From positions 1 through 58,246 of the forward strand of contig CADALE010000016.1 in the NCBI GenBank assembly GCA_902788705.1: a stretch of DNA of 58,246 bases, written 5' to 3'. The position numbers were made by a program, and so were the translations under genes. How positions within the stretch are numbered: position 1 is the stretch's first letter; each line of letters starts with the position of its first letter. Shown here one piece after another: positions 17,660-26,520 of this stretch. The DNA is from an uncultured Coriobacteriaceae bacterium. Its GTDB lineage: Bacteria; Actinomycetota; Coriobacteriia; Coriobacteriales; Atopobiaceae. The notes beneath the pieces are model-generated. The model made no database searches, was not told the DNA's origin, and worked only from the letters and a program-made list of their open reading frames with translations.

Positions 17660-17665
17660 ATTGTA
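17660..17665 (-). promoter_or_regulatory. Candidate -10 box (TACAAT) of purC
   Basis: TACAAT on the minus strand stands 37 bases before the purC ATG, in the 122-bp gap after the histidine kinase gene. No convincing -35 is visible. Confidence 0.45.
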
Positions 17666-17745
17666 GCAGGGTTCCCCATGTGCATGGCTGACGCAGGAGG
17701 GAGACTCACTGGCCATGGGGAGCGCCTCGAGCGGCTAGCAGCTGG

Positions 17746-19272
17746 CTAGACGTCCTGGATGGCCTGCGAGATGGTCTTGCGGCTGCGGTCGCGCGGCAGG
17801 CGCAGCGTGAACGTGGTGCCCTTGCCCAGCTCGGACTCGACCGTGATGGTGCCGTTATGCTGGTCGACGATCTCCTTCGTGATGGCCAGGCCCACGCCCA
17901 GGCCCCCGCGCACGCGCTCGCGACTGGCGTCCGATCGCCAGAACCGCGAGAACACCCGCGAGATGTCCTCCTGGGCGATGCCGATGCCCGTGTCCTGCAC
18001 CGAGATGAGCACGTCGGGCCGGTCGTAGGCAATGCGCACCAGCACCCAGCCGCCCTCGGGCGTATAGCGCATGGCGTTGGACATGAGGTTGACGATGGCC
18101 TCCTGGATGAGGTCGGAGTTGACCTCGGCGTACAGGTCGCTGCGGCCGGTCTCGTCAATGAAGCGCAGGTGAAGGCCCCGTTCGTGGAACAGCTGGTGCT
18201 GCGAGCTTACCAGGCTGCGCACGAGGTAGATCATGTCGGTGCGCTCGGTCTTGAGGCTGCCCTTGCCGTTCTCGATGCGCGACAGGTGCAGCATGGCGTC
18301 AACCATGCGCGACAGGCGCCGCGTCTCGGAGGCCACCGTCTCGAGGTGCTCGTCGTCGGCCGGCAGCACGCCGTCCTGCATGGCCTCGACGGTTACCAGC
18401 ATGGCCATGAGGGGCGTGCGCAGCTCGTGGGCCACGTCGCTGGTAAGGCGGTGCTCGATCTTGATGTCGTGCTCAAGCGTGGTGGCCATGCTGTCGAAGG
18501 TCTCGCCCAGCTGTCCAATCTCGTCGTCGCCGCGCAGGCCCGTGCGGGCCGTGAGGTCGCCGCTGCGAATCTGCGCAGCCGTGGACGTAATGACCTTGAT
18601 GGGCTTTGACAGCGCGCGCGACGCGAAGTATCCGATGCCGCTGGCCATCGCGACGGCCACCACGGCCGCCCCGAAGATAGCGCCGTAGGAGTTCTCGCGG
18701 AAGGCAGCGTCGCTCTTGGTAAGCAGCGCATCCGAGCCAAAGGCCCACAGGCGCACGGTGCCCACGATCTCGTTTTCGGAGGTGACGACCTGGGCCTCGA
18801 CGATGGACTCGCTGGGCACGTTGGGCTGGGGCACCGTCCCGGCGTATCCCTCGCGGCGCGATAGGGCCCAGGTGTCGTCGTACACCACTTCGCCGTTGAC
18901 GTCGATGACCTGCACCGCAACGTCGGTGGAGGCGCTGGACGCGCTGGTGGCGTACGTCAGCACGTTGCGCGTCCACCCACCCTGGCGGCGGTACTGCGTG
19001 GCCAGCACATCGGCCGTGGACTGTGCCAGGCGCTCCATGTTCTGGCGCGTGTAGCTTTGGAACTGGCGCTCCCAGGTGTAGGCAAGCACCAGCGACAGCA
19101 CGATGGCCGTCATGGCCGCCGTGAGCGCAAAGAAGAACGTCATGCGGGCACGGAACGTCTGGGCAAGGCGAGCGCGCACGCCCGGCCGCACCGTGATGTA
19201 GGAGCCCTTGCGAGAATCGCCCCCGTCACGTGACGAGGGCGATTCCGTGTCTGTCAGGATGCCGTCATCCAC
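17746..19272 (-). CDS. HAMP-containing sensor histidine kinase
   Basis: 508 residues. A cytoplasmic N-terminal stretch of about 42 residues precedes a membrane helix (about 45-66). An extracytoplasmic sensor region (about 67-190) contains DVAVQVIDVNGEVVYDD and resembles a small PAS-like fold. A second helix (about 197-218), a HAMP linker, the dimerisation H-box SDVAHELRTPL (phospho-accepting His about 282) and the ATPase lobe with N box, DTGIGIAQEDISRVFSRF and GGLGVGLAITKEIV follow. The gene starts 6 bp after the response regulator stop with no good ribosome site, so it is probably coupled. The signal sensed is unknown; the neighbouring Tat lipoprotein might be an accessory (inference). Confidence 0.93.
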   Translation of the reverse strand: MDDGILTDTESPSSRDGGDSRKGSYITVRPGVRARLAQTFRARMTFFFALTAAMTAIVLSLVLAYTWERQFQSYTRQNMERLAQSTADVLATQYRRQGGWTRNVLTYATSASSASTDVAVQVIDVNGEVVYDDTWALSRREGYAGTVPQPNVPSESIVEAQVVTSENEIVGTVRLWAFGSDALLTKSDAAFRENSYGAIFGAAVVAVAMASGIGYFASRALSKPIKVITSTAAQIRSGDLTARTGLRGDDEIGQLGETFDSMATTLEHDIKIEHRLTSDVAHELRTPLMAMLVTVEAMQDGVLPADDEHLETVASETRRLSRMVDAMLHLSRIENGKGSLKTERTDMIYLVRSLVSSQHQLFHERGLHLRFIDETGRSDLYAEVNSDLIQEAIVNLMSNAMRYTPEGGWVLVRIAYDRPDVLISVQDTGIGIAQEDISRVFSRFWRSDASRERVRGGLGVGLAITKEIVDQHNGTITVESELGKGTTFTLRLPRDRSRKTISQAIQDV

Positions 19273-19278
19273 AGGAGG

Positions 19279-19995
19279 CTACTTGGCGTCGTCGGCCTTG
19301 TTGGACGACTCGAAGCGGTAGCCCACGCCGTGCACGGTGTAGAGCCAACGCGGGTTGCGGGGGTCGTCGCCCAGCTTGGCACGCAGGTTCTTGACGTGGC
19401 TGTCGATGGTGCGCTCGTAGCCCTCGAAGTCGTAGCCAAGCACCTTCTCGACCAGCTCCATGCGGGTGTACACGCGGCCAGGATAGCGGGCCAGCGTGGT
19501 AAGCAGCTTGAACTCGGAGGCGGTGAGGTCTACCTCGCGGCCCTCCACCGTTACCTTGTGGCCCGAGATGTCGATGATCAGGTCGCCGAAGTCCAGCACC
19601 TCGAGCGCAGGCTCGCCCTCGGTGTGCGCGCGACGCAGCAGGGCGCGCACGCGGGCCACCAGCTCGCGCGGCGAGAACGGCTTGATGAGGTAGTCGTCGG
19701 CGCCCAGCTCGAGGCCGATGATGCGGTCCTCCACCTCGCCCTTCGCGGTAAGCATGATGATGGGCACGTTGGACGTCTCGCGCACGGCGCGGCACACGCG
19801 CTCGCCCGAGAGCTTGGGGAGCATGAGGTCGAGGATGATGAGGTCGAAGCTGTGCTTCTCGAACTCCTCCAGCGCGCTCTGCCCGTCGCCGACGCCGCGC
19901 ACCATGTACCCTTCACGCTCGAGGTAGGCCGCGACCGCGTCGCGGATGGTCTTCTCGTCCTCAACGAGGAGGATGCGCTTCTCTTCCGAAGCCAT
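19279..19995 (-). CDS. OmpR/PhoB-family response regulator
   Basis: 238 residues; ATG 19995 is preceded by GGGAGG. The receiver domain has the acidic pocket E12/D13, phospho-acceptor D56 (IILDLMLPK), T83 and K105. The winged-helix DNA-binding domain (about 140-230) shows VDLTASEFKLLTTLARYPGRVYTR and RTIDSHVKNLRAKLGDD ... VHGVGYRF. It is co-transcribed with the downstream histidine kinase. The overall pair resembles RegX3/MtrA-type systems, but I cannot assign a regulon. The 205-bp gap upstream includes a palindromic AACGTT block (about 20158-20168) that might serve as a binding site. Confidence 0.95.
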   Translation of the reverse strand: MASEEKRILLVEDEKTIRDAVAAYLEREGYMVRGVGDGQSALEEFEKHSFDLIILDLMLPKLSGERVCRAVRETSNVPIIMLTAKGEVEDRIIGLELGADDYLIKPFSPRELVARVRALLRRAHTEGEPALEVLDFGDLIIDISGHKVTVEGREVDLTASEFKLLTTLARYPGRVYTRMELVEKVLGYDFEGYERTIDSHVKNLRAKLGDDPRNPRWLYTVHGVGYRFESSNKADDAK

Positions 19996-20200
19996 GGAGG
20001 CCTCCCTTGCCTTGCGGCGGCGCTGCACGTTGCTACGCCGCCTGGCGTTCACTTTTAAGTACTGTACCCAAAAGGCCGTACTCTCTTCATAGTTTAGCGT
20101 AGTTTTGCGCGGTCCGATACCTTTGCCCCATCGTTGGGTGTTAATTGCCACCTAGACGTAACGTTAAGCAGCATACTGGGGACGTTTGGCGCGGCGGGCG

Positions 20201-21421
20201 CTAGATGGCAAAGGAACGCACCAGCACCGACGCGGGATAGCCGGTGCTTACATCCTTGATGGTAGAGAACGTGACGAAGTTGGTGGTGTTGCCCACGCGC
20301 GCGGGGTACTCGCCATAGTCCAGGCAGCGGCTGGCGGCACCCAGGAAGGTGTAGGTGCGGTTGGGCACGTCAATCACGTAGTACGATGCGCGCACCTTGA
20401 CCACGTAGACGCCGTCGTGGCCCGCGATGTTGGCAAAGGGCTCGCGCGGCACCGTGACGAAGTCGCCGTCGGAGGTGCCCATGTAGGAGCCCATGCCGCC
20501 CAGCAGGCCACCCGTCCCATAGCTTGCCTCCACCGACAGGGCAAACTGCTCGCCGATGCGCACCGCATGGAAGGGCCGCACGCTCTCGGGCATGACCAGG
20601 CGGTCCACCATCGTCTCGAGATCGTCGTCCAGCAGGTAGGCCGTGATGCCGTAGAACACGCCCTCCTCGTTTTTGACGCGCGGCACCAGGGTGACGGTGT
20701 TTCCCGACACCGAGGGCGACGTGGCAAAACGGCCCAGCGACTCCACCACGGCCGTGGCGCTGCGCGCACCCGTCCTCCACAGGTAGCAGTGCGACATCTC
20801 GGAGGTCTTATCGCCCGAAAGCGAGGGCATGACCTGCCAGATTACGCGGTCGCCGGTAACGGCGAAGCGCGGAGGATCCCAATTGGCGTCGGCCTGCCAC
20901 AGGGTGCTAGGGTTGCCAGAGAGGGCGCCGTCGACAAAGCGTGCGGCGTACAGGCTCCACGAGCGGTCCAGCGTGTCCAGCTCGACCCACGCGTACGTAG
21001 AGTCCGAGCAGCGCGTATCGTAGATGACCACGTTGGGGGCGTTGGGCGTGATGGGCTCGGGCACCACCTCGACAAGCAGGCCCGAGGCGATGGAAAGTGC
21101 CGAGCCCTTGAGCATGGGGCTTGCCGAGGCGCCTGCGGTGGTGATGGGCAGCCACGACCCCTCGGCCTCGTGCGGCACGTTGCCCAGAGGCAGCGCCCAC
21201 TGGCCGGTGAGTTGGAACTCGCGGTCGAGGTAGTCGAAGGCGCCGCCCTCGCCCAAGGCCACCGTGGCCGTGTCCTCGTCCACCACCACGGGGTCGGTAT
21301 TGATGGCGCTGTCGGCAGGGTGGGTGCACCCGGCCATGACCTCAATTGCCGCGGCGGCAAGGCCCGTGGCGGCTGTGGCCCGGAAGAGGCCTCGACGGGT
21401 TATGGCACGCTGGGCGCACAC
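20201..21421 (-). CDS. Tat-exported lipoprotein, beta-propeller-like
   Basis: 406 residues from a GTG start 12 bp after the upstream TSCPD gene. The N-terminus has a twin-arginine motif (TRRGLFR), a short hydrophobic stretch and a lipobox (VMAGC, Cys about 32), so a folded lipoprotein on the outer face of the membrane is expected. The mature part is rich in short repeated strands with Trp/Tyr (VVIYDTRCSDSTYAWVELD, RVIWQVMPSL, GVYVVKVRASYYVIDV), which suggests a beta-propeller. No catalytic motif is visible. It lies upstream of the two-component system on the same strand and could help its sensing, but that is only positional. Confidence 0.8.
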   Translation of the reverse strand: MCAQRAITRRGLFRATAATGLAAAAIEVMAGCTHPADSAINTDPVVVDEDTATVALGEGGAFDYLDREFQLTGQWALPLGNVPHEAEGSWLPITTAGASASPMLKGSALSIASGLLVEVVPEPITPNAPNVVIYDTRCSDSTYAWVELDTLDRSWSLYAARFVDGALSGNPSTLWQADANWDPPRFAVTGDRVIWQVMPSLSGDKTSEMSHCYLWRTGARSATAVVESLGRFATSPSVSGNTVTLVPRVKNEEGVFYGITAYLLDDDLETMVDRLVMPESVRPFHAVRIGEQFALSVEASYGTGGLLGGMGSYMGTSDGDFVTVPREPFANIAGHDGVYVVKVRASYYVIDVPNRTYTFLGAASRCLDYGEYPARVGNTTNFVTFSTIKDVSTGYPASVLVRSFAI

Positions 21422-21433
21422 GGCGGTTGCGCC

Positions 21434-21700
21434 TTAGGCGGTGGCGAGCTGGCGGGCTTGGGCAAGCGCGATGGTCATCTGGTCGGCGCAGGAGGTGCCG
21501 CGGCCGGCGCAGTCGTTACCGGCAAGCAGCGCGATGATCTCGTCGACGCTGTGTCCCTTCACGAGCTTGGCCACGGCCTTCGTGTTGCCATTGCATCCGC
21601 CCAGGAACTCGACGCTCTGGATGGTGTTGCCGTCATCGGACAGCTCGACGTGGATGTTGCGCGGGCAGACACGGCTGGGGGTAAAGTCATAGCTAATCAT
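21434..21700 (-). CDS. TSCPD-domain protein
   Basis: 88 residues; ATG 21700 follows AAGGAGAG. The whole protein matches the small TSCPD family (the TIGR03905-like branch), named after a Cys-containing motif seen here as GTSCADQM, with GGCNGNTKAVAKLVKG in the middle. The same domain occurs at the C-terminus of some ribonucleotide reductases and may bind metal through its cysteines (CPRN, GGC, NDCAG, SC). The stand-alone form has no settled function. It is cotranscribed with the Tat lipoprotein. Confidence 0.85.
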   Translation of the reverse strand: MISYDFTPSRVCPRNIHVELSDDGNTIQSVEFLGGCNGNTKAVAKLVKGHSVDEIIALLAGNDCAGRGTSCADQMTIALAQARQLATA

Positions 21701-21724
21701 GTTCTCTCCTTCGTTAGCCCTATC

Positions 21725-21730
21725 AGTATA
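21725..21730 (-). promoter_or_regulatory. Candidate -10 box (TATACT) of the TSCPD-lipoprotein unit
   Basis: TATACT on the minus strand lies 24 bases before the TSCPD ATG. It is a near-consensus hexamer at a sensible distance, with no clear -35. Confidence 0.5.
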
Positions 21731-21760
21731 CCCGCCCTGCGACGCGTTCAGACGTCTTTT

Positions 21761-21820
21761 GGGGCCTCCTGTGCCCCTTGTTGGTGTTCCAGGCCACCAA
21801 CAAGGGTCACAGGAGGCCCC
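21761..21820. repeat. 60-nt long hairpin downstream of purB
   Basis: 21761-21773 pairs with 21808-21820 (13 bp) and 21776-21786 with 21795-21805 (11 bp), separated by one 2-nt internal loop, around an 8-nt loop. Neither strand has a T tract after the stem, so it is not a textbook terminator. It still sits where purB transcripts should end. Confidence 0.75.
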
Positions 21821-21853
21821 CTTGCGGCACACTCCGCGACGTCCACGGAGCCG

Positions 21854-23200
21854 CTACTCGAAGCTCAGCTCCTCCAGGCGGTCGAACACCACGCCAATGC
21901 GCCCCAGGAAGCTCCACGGGTCAAAGATGGCGTCCAGCTGCTGCGGCGTAAGCGTGCACTCGGGGTCGGCCTCGAGGCGCTCGCGCAGGTTGGCGCCTTC
22001 GCGCGCCTGCTGCACGTCGTCCCACACCTGCATGGAGTTGCGCTGCACGATGGCGTAGGCGGCCTCGCGCGTGATGCCCGTATCCACCAGCGCAAGCAGC
22101 ACCTTGCTGGAGTAGATGAGCCCACGCGTGGCGTCGAGGTTGGCCTTCATGCGCGCTGGGTACAGCACCAAGCCGTCGATGATGCGGATGAGGCAGCGCA
22201 GCATGTGGTCGAGGGCGATGAAGCTGTCGGCCAGGGCCACCCGCTCGTTGCTTGAGTGCGAGATGTCGCGCTCATGCCACAGGGCCACGTTGTCAAAGGC
22301 CACCTGCGCGTTGGCCTTCACCACGCGCGACAGGCCGCAGACCTTCTCCACCGTGATGGGGTTGCGCTTGTGCGGCATGGCGCTGGAGCCCTTCTGCCCC
22401 TTGCGGAACGGCTCCTCGGCCTCGAGGGTGTCGGTCTTCTGGTGGTTGCGCACCTCGAGCGCGATGCGCTCGCAGGTAGCAGCGGTGGTTGCGAGAACGC
22501 CCGCAAGATAGGCGTGGTGGTCGCGGCTGATGACCTGCGTGGACAGGGGATCGCCGTCTAGGCCCAGGTGCTCGCACACGTACGACTCGACGAAGGGGTC
22601 GATGGACGAGTAGGTACCCACCGCGCCCGAGATGGCGCCGCAAGCCACCTGGCGACGGGCGTCAAGCAGACGGTCGAGGTCGCGACGCAGCTCCCAAGCC
22701 CAGCTGCCAAACTTCATGCCAAAGGTCATGGGCTCGGCGTGGATGCCGTGCGTGCGGCCCACGCACACGGTGTCGCGCTCCTCAAAGGCGCGACGCTTGC
22801 AAATGACGCCCAGCTCACGGACGTCTTCGATGATGATGTCGGTGGCCTGCGCAAGCTGGTAGCACAGCGCGGTGTCGCCCAGGTCCGAGCTGGTCATGCC
22901 GTAGTGCACCCAACGGCTAGGCTTGGGATCGCCCTCGGGCACCTCGGCGTCGATGTAGCTGCCCATGTTGGTGAGGAAGGCGATGACGTCGTGGTTGGTG
23001 ACAGCCTCGATGGCGTCCACCTCGGCGCGGTCGAAGGCCGCGTGCTCGCGGATCCAGGCCGCCTCCTCGCGCGTGATGCCAATGACGCCCATCTCGGCGT
23101 GGGCCTCGCACGCCAGCACCTCGATCTCCTGCCAGATGGCGTACTTGTTCTCGAGCGAGAAGATGTGTCCCATCTCGGGGCGCGTGTAGCGATCGATCAT
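21854..23200 (-). CDS. purB: Adenylosuccinate lyase
   Basis: 448 residues; ATG 23200 has AAAGGA upstream. It cleaves SAICAR and adenylosuccinate, releasing fumarate, in purine synthesis. The fumarase/aspartase superfamily signature is clear: GSSAMPHKRNPI around residue 270. Other features are RYTRPEMGHIFS at the N-terminus, VHYGMTSSDLGDTA and the His of VGRTHGIHAEP. Length and features match bacterial PurB. It works downstream of PurC, encoded about 4 kb away, but has its own promoter. Confidence 0.97.
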   Translation of the reverse strand: MIDRYTRPEMGHIFSLENKYAIWQEIEVLACEAHAEMGVIGITREEAAWIREHAAFDRAEVDAIEAVTNHDVIAFLTNMGSYIDAEVPEGDPKPSRWVHYGMTSSDLGDTALCYQLAQATDIIIEDVRELGVICKRRAFEERDTVCVGRTHGIHAEPMTFGMKFGSWAWELRRDLDRLLDARRQVACGAISGAVGTYSSIDPFVESYVCEHLGLDGDPLSTQVISRDHHAYLAGVLATTAATCERIALEVRNHQKTDTLEAEEPFRKGQKGSSAMPHKRNPITVEKVCGLSRVVKANAQVAFDNVALWHERDISHSSNERVALADSFIALDHMLRCLIRIIDGLVLYPARMKANLDATRGLIYSSKVLLALVDTGITREAAYAIVQRNSMQVWDDVQQAREGANLRERLEADPECTLTPQQLDAIFDPWSFLGRIGVVFDRLEELSFE

Positions 23201-23251
23201 GGCGAGTCCTTTCGGCGGTTGTGTCGCAGCGGGCTGCTTGGAGTTGGCTTC

Positions 23252-23257
23252 TATTCT
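23252..23257 (-). promoter_or_regulatory. Candidate -10 box (TAGAAT) of purB
   Basis: TAGAAT on the minus strand lies 52 bases before the purB ATG and directly after the hairpin that closes argH, a terminator-then-promoter arrangement. Confidence 0.5.
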
Positions 23258-23264
23258 AGCGAGA

Positions 23265-23295
23265 GCCTGCCACAGGGGGCTACCCCCTGTGGCAG
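23265..23295. terminator. Hairpin between argH and purB
   Basis: A perfect 14-bp stem (CCTGCCACAGGGGG and its complement) with a 3-nt loop lies 13 bases after the argH stop codon. No T tract follows, so it may need extra factors or only block 3' degradation. Confidence 0.6.
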
Positions 23296-23307
23296 GGGTG
23301 CGAGCGC

Positions 23308-24726
23308 CTAGATAACGGCGCCGCGCTCGCGGATGTTCTTCACCACGCGACGGTCGCTCTTAAGCTTGCGGCTTGCCTCGCGCATCTGCTCGCGTACCGC
23401 ATCGTGGCCCGTGCCGCCGTACGTGGTGCGCGCCCGCGCGATGGCCTCGGGGTCCAGCTCGCCCACGATGTCCTCGCCAAACAGCGGCGACGCCTTCTGA
23501 AACTCCTCGTGCGTGAGGTCCTCCAGGCCCTTGCCGTGCTTCTCGCAGTACAGCACCAGCTCGCCCACCACCTCGTGGGCCTTGCGGAAGGGCATGCCAC
23601 GCTTGGCCAGGTAGTCGGCCACGTCGGTTGCGGCCGTGAAGCCCTGGGCGGCCTCCTCGCGCATACGGTCGGCATGCACGGTCCAGGTGTCGATCATGCC
23701 CTCCATGCAGATCATGCAGTCGCGCAGCGTGTGGGCCGCGTCGATGGAGCCCTCCTTGCATTCCTGCAGGTCCTTGTTGTAGGCAAGCGGCAGCGACTTC
23801 ATCGTTACCACCAGCGACATCAGGTCGCCCACCACGCGACCAGTCTTGCCGCGCGTAAGCTCGGCAAAGTCGGGGTTCTTCTTCTGCGGCATGATCGAGC
23901 TGCCGGTGGAGTACGAGTCGGACAGGGTGATGAAGCCAAACTCGGTGGTGGACCAGATGATGATCTCCTCGCACAGGCGCGACAGGTGCAGCATGCTTAC
24001 CGTGCAGGCATACAGCAGGTCAAGCAGGTAGTCGCGGTCGGACACGGCGTCCAGCGAGTTGGGGATGGCGCGCGAGAAGCCCAGCAGCTCGGTGGTGTAG
24101 GCGCGGTCCAGCGGGTAGGTGGTGCCGGCAAGGGCCGCGGCGCCCAGCGGGTTGGCGTCGGCGTCGTCAAAGGCGTCGGCCAGACGCTTGAAGTCGCGCG
24201 TAAACATCCAGAAGTAGGCCAGCAGGTGATGCGAGAACAGGATGGGCTGCGCATGCTGCAGGTGGGTGTAGCCGGGCATGACCACGCCAAAGTACTTGCG
24301 TGCGGCGCGCAGGATCACGCGACGCAGCGAGTAGTTCTCGGCCATGAGCTCTACCAGCAGGTACTTGGCGTGCATGCGGATGTCCACGGCCACCTGGTCG
24401 TTGCGGCTGCGGCCCGTGTGCAGGCGCTGGCCGGCGGCGCCGATGTCGTCGGTGAGGGCACCCTCCACGGCCATGTGGATGTCCTCGTCGTTCACGTCGT
24501 ACTTGAACTTGCCCTGGCGAATCTGGTTCTCGATCTCAAGCAGGCCCACCTCGATGTGCTCGAAGTCGGTCTGGCTGATGATGCCCTGACGGGCAAGCAT
24601 CTTGGCGTGCGCGATGGACCCATGGATGTCCTGGCGGTACATCTTCTTGTCAATCTCGAGCGATGCGCCAAAGCGTTGCGTGAACTCGCCGACGCTCTGC
24701 TCGAACCTGCCAGACCACAGTGCCAT
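23308..24726 (-). CDS. argH: Argininosuccinate lyase
   Basis: 472 residues; ATG 24726 (MALWSGRFEQ) has AAAGGAG upstream. It splits argininosuccinate into arginine and fumarate, the last step of arginine synthesis. Signature motifs: HTGRSRNDQVAVD, GYTHLQHAQPI and the superfamily loop GSSIMPQKKNPD. It is 84 bp downstream of argG with a candidate promoter in that gap, so it may be read both with argG and alone. Confidence 0.97.
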   Translation of the reverse strand: MALWSGRFEQSVGEFTQRFGASLEIDKKMYRQDIHGSIAHAKMLARQGIISQTDFEHIEVGLLEIENQIRQGKFKYDVNDEDIHMAVEGALTDDIGAAGQRLHTGRSRNDQVAVDIRMHAKYLLVELMAENYSLRRVILRAARKYFGVVMPGYTHLQHAQPILFSHHLLAYFWMFTRDFKRLADAFDDADANPLGAAALAGTTYPLDRAYTTELLGFSRAIPNSLDAVSDRDYLLDLLYACTVSMLHLSRLCEEIIIWSTTEFGFITLSDSYSTGSSIMPQKKNPDFAELTRGKTGRVVGDLMSLVVTMKSLPLAYNKDLQECKEGSIDAAHTLRDCMICMEGMIDTWTVHADRMREEAAQGFTAATDVADYLAKRGMPFRKAHEVVGELVLYCEKHGKGLEDLTHEEFQKASPLFGEDIVGELDPEAIARARTTYGGTGHDAVREQMREASRKLKSDRRVVKNIRERGAVI

Positions 24727-24802
24727 CTTGGGTCTCCTTTGCCCGCCGTAGATGTTGGCGCGCCACCGATGCATGGCACCGATGGCGCACCGCAATGCTG
24801 CA

Positions 24803-24808
24803 ATTCTA
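24803..24808 (-). promoter_or_regulatory. Candidate -10 box (TAGAAT) between argG and argH
   Basis: TAGAAT begins three bases after the argG stop region on the minus strand. Between it and argH is an imperfect GCGCCA/TGGCGC hairpin (about 24751-24790) that could attenuate or punctuate the transcript. Confidence 0.4.
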
Positions 24809-24810
24809 CC

Positions 24811-26070
24811 TTAGAACTGGAACTGCTCGAAGTCGTGGCCCTCGGCGGCGCGGCGAGCACCAGGCCCCTGCACGGCCGACCACGTCTTGCTCTGCAGGCT
24901 GTGGATGTCGATGAAGCCCTTGGAGGCGGTGCGGTCGAAGGTGTCGCCCTCGCCGTAGGTGGCAAGTCCGTACTGGTAGATGGCGTAGTCGCTCCTGCGG
25001 CCAACCACCGTGAGGTTGCCCTTGTACAGCTTGAAGCGCACGTCGCCGGTCACGAACTCCTGCGTGGTGGCAATGAAGGAGTCAAGCGCCTCCTTGAGCT
25101 GGCTGAACCACAGGCCGTCGTAGATGAGCGTGGACCACGTCTGGTCAACCTGATGCTTGTAGTGCTGGGTGTCGTGGTCAAGCACCAGCGACTCGAGCGC
25201 CTGGTGGCAGCGAATGATGGCCAGCGAGGCGGGGCACTCGTAGCACTCGTGGCTCTTGATGCCGATGACGCGGTTCTCGATCATGTCGATGCGGCCGAAG
25301 CCGTGGGCGCCCACGATCTGGTTGAGCTCGATGATAAGGTCGAGCAGGCGCATCTTCTTGCCGTTGATGGCCGTGGGCACGCCCTTCTCGAAGGAAAGGG
25401 TCACGTACTCGGGGGTGTCAGGCGCGTCCTCGGGGTTGACGGTCATCGTCCAGATGTCTGCGGGCGGCTCGTTCCAGGGGTTCTCCAGCACGCCGCACTC
25501 GATGGCGCGCCCCCACAGGTTGTCGTCGATGGAGTAGGGCTTGGCGGCGGTGGTGGGCACCGGCACGTCGTGTTCGGCTGCCCACTCCATCTCCTGCTCG
25601 CGAGTGAGGAGGTCCCACTCACGCACGGGCGCGATGATCTGAAGCTCGGGGTCAAGCGCGTGGATGCAGGTCTCGAAGCGCACCTGGTCGTTACCCTTGC
25701 CGGTGCAGCCGTGCGCGATGTAGTGCGCGCCGTGCTTGTGGGCGTAGTCAACCAGGTACTTGGACAGCATGGGGCGGCTGAGGGCCGAGAGCAGCGGGTA
25801 GGTGTCCTCGTACAGGCCGTTCGCCGCGATGGCCTTGGTAAGCACGCGGCTGGCATAGGGCTTGCGCAGGTCGACGGCGTCGGAGTAGATGGCGCCCATG
25901 TTGAGGGCCTTCTGCTTGACCCACTCGAGGTCAGCCTCGTCCTGACCCACGTTACCGCAGATGGCGATGACGTCGAGGCCCTTCTCGATCTGCAGCCACT
26001 TGACCATGACCGACGTGTCAAGGCCTCCCGAATAGGCGAGGACTACCTTTTCCTTCGTGCTCTCTGACAT
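24811..26070 (-). CDS. argG: Argininosuccinate synthase
   Basis: 419 residues; ATG 26070 follows AAAGGA. It condenses citrulline and aspartate with ATP hydrolysis to AMP. The PP-loop LAYSGGLDTSVMV is at the N-terminus, followed by GCTGKGNDQVRFE and EWDLLTREQEMEWA, all typical of ArgG. It forms a likely unit with argH. No other arginine gene is in the window, so citrulline must come from genes elsewhere or from uptake/arginine-deiminase products. Confidence 0.97.
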   Translation of the reverse strand: MSESTKEKVVLAYSGGLDTSVMVKWLQIEKGLDVIAICGNVGQDEADLEWVKQKALNMGAIYSDAVDLRKPYASRVLTKAIAANGLYEDTYPLLSALSRPMLSKYLVDYAHKHGAHYIAHGCTGKGNDQVRFETCIHALDPELQIIAPVREWDLLTREQEMEWAAEHDVPVPTTAAKPYSIDDNLWGRAIECGVLENPWNEPPADIWTMTVNPEDAPDTPEYVTLSFEKGVPTAINGKKMRLLDLIIELNQIVGAHGFGRIDMIENRVIGIKSHECYECPASLAIIRCHQALESLVLDHDTQHYKHQVDQTWSTLIYDGLWFSQLKEALDSFIATTQEFVTGDVRFKLYKGNLTVVGRRSDYAIYQYGLATYGEGDTFDRTASKGFIDIHSLQSKTWSAVQGPGARRAAEGHDFEQFQF

Positions 26071-26520
26071 GGTGGTTCCTTTCTATGCTTGCGACGTTGG
26101 TATCGCTTCGCTTGGCTTTTGTGGGACGCAGGCAGGATTGGTTGGGGCATGGGCGGCCGCGGCGCGCGCATAGGTGCCTGCGTGGCTGCCGTTCAGTCCC
26201 GTATGTGCTGGTAGATTGCGTAGAAGCTAGAGGACCAGAAGCGGCGTGCCCGCGCGTCGCGGCGTGCTACGTCGGCCCTGGCGTCGGAGGGCGTCCCTCA
26301 TGACGAGCATGCTGGCTGCGTACATCGTGCGGGACCTCCTCTCCCAAGTGTTGGCGCGTCCGGTTGCCTCGTCTTGCTGCATGGTACTTTACCTTGTGTT
26401 TTGCGGGCGCAGGCATTATCTATGCAATTGCATTCGAATGGAAACATTGATGGAGGGGTGGCGGCCGTTGAGCTGCGTGCCGTGTGGCGAATGTGCTCGG
26501 AGCAGATTCGCCACTGGCGC
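26071..26520. other. Long leader region of argG with secondary structure
   Basis: There is no convincing gene in these 450 bp. A 9-bp perfect inverted repeat pairs 26126-26134 (ACGCAGGCA) with 26175-26183. Around 26422-26440 two overlapping palindromes, TGCAATTGCA and CATTCGAATG, resemble the symmetric AT-rich half-sites of arginine-repressor boxes, but they lie about 350 bp before argG. A 31-bp near-perfect palindrome is at 26484-26514. The region may hold a distant argG promoter and operator (inference). Confidence 0.4.
26484..26514. repeat. 31-bp palindrome, related sequence near tRNA-Gly
   Basis: A 9-bp outer stem (GTGGCGAAT) and a 5-bp inner stem (TGCTC/GAGCA) make a near-perfect palindrome. 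A related sequence sharing GCTCGGAGCAG is at 28273-28301. Both lie downstream of a tRNA gene on the minus strand. Confidence 0.55.

Noticed and set aside
20186..22255. 689-residue + strand frame over the lipoprotein, TSCPD and purB genes
   Set aside because: It crosses three recognisable genes and two intergenic gaps on the other strand and has no family features.
26447..26470. T-box antiterminator-like GGGGTGGCGG upstream of argG
   Set aside because: It is on the strand opposite argG, and no specifier or stem I structure accompanies it.
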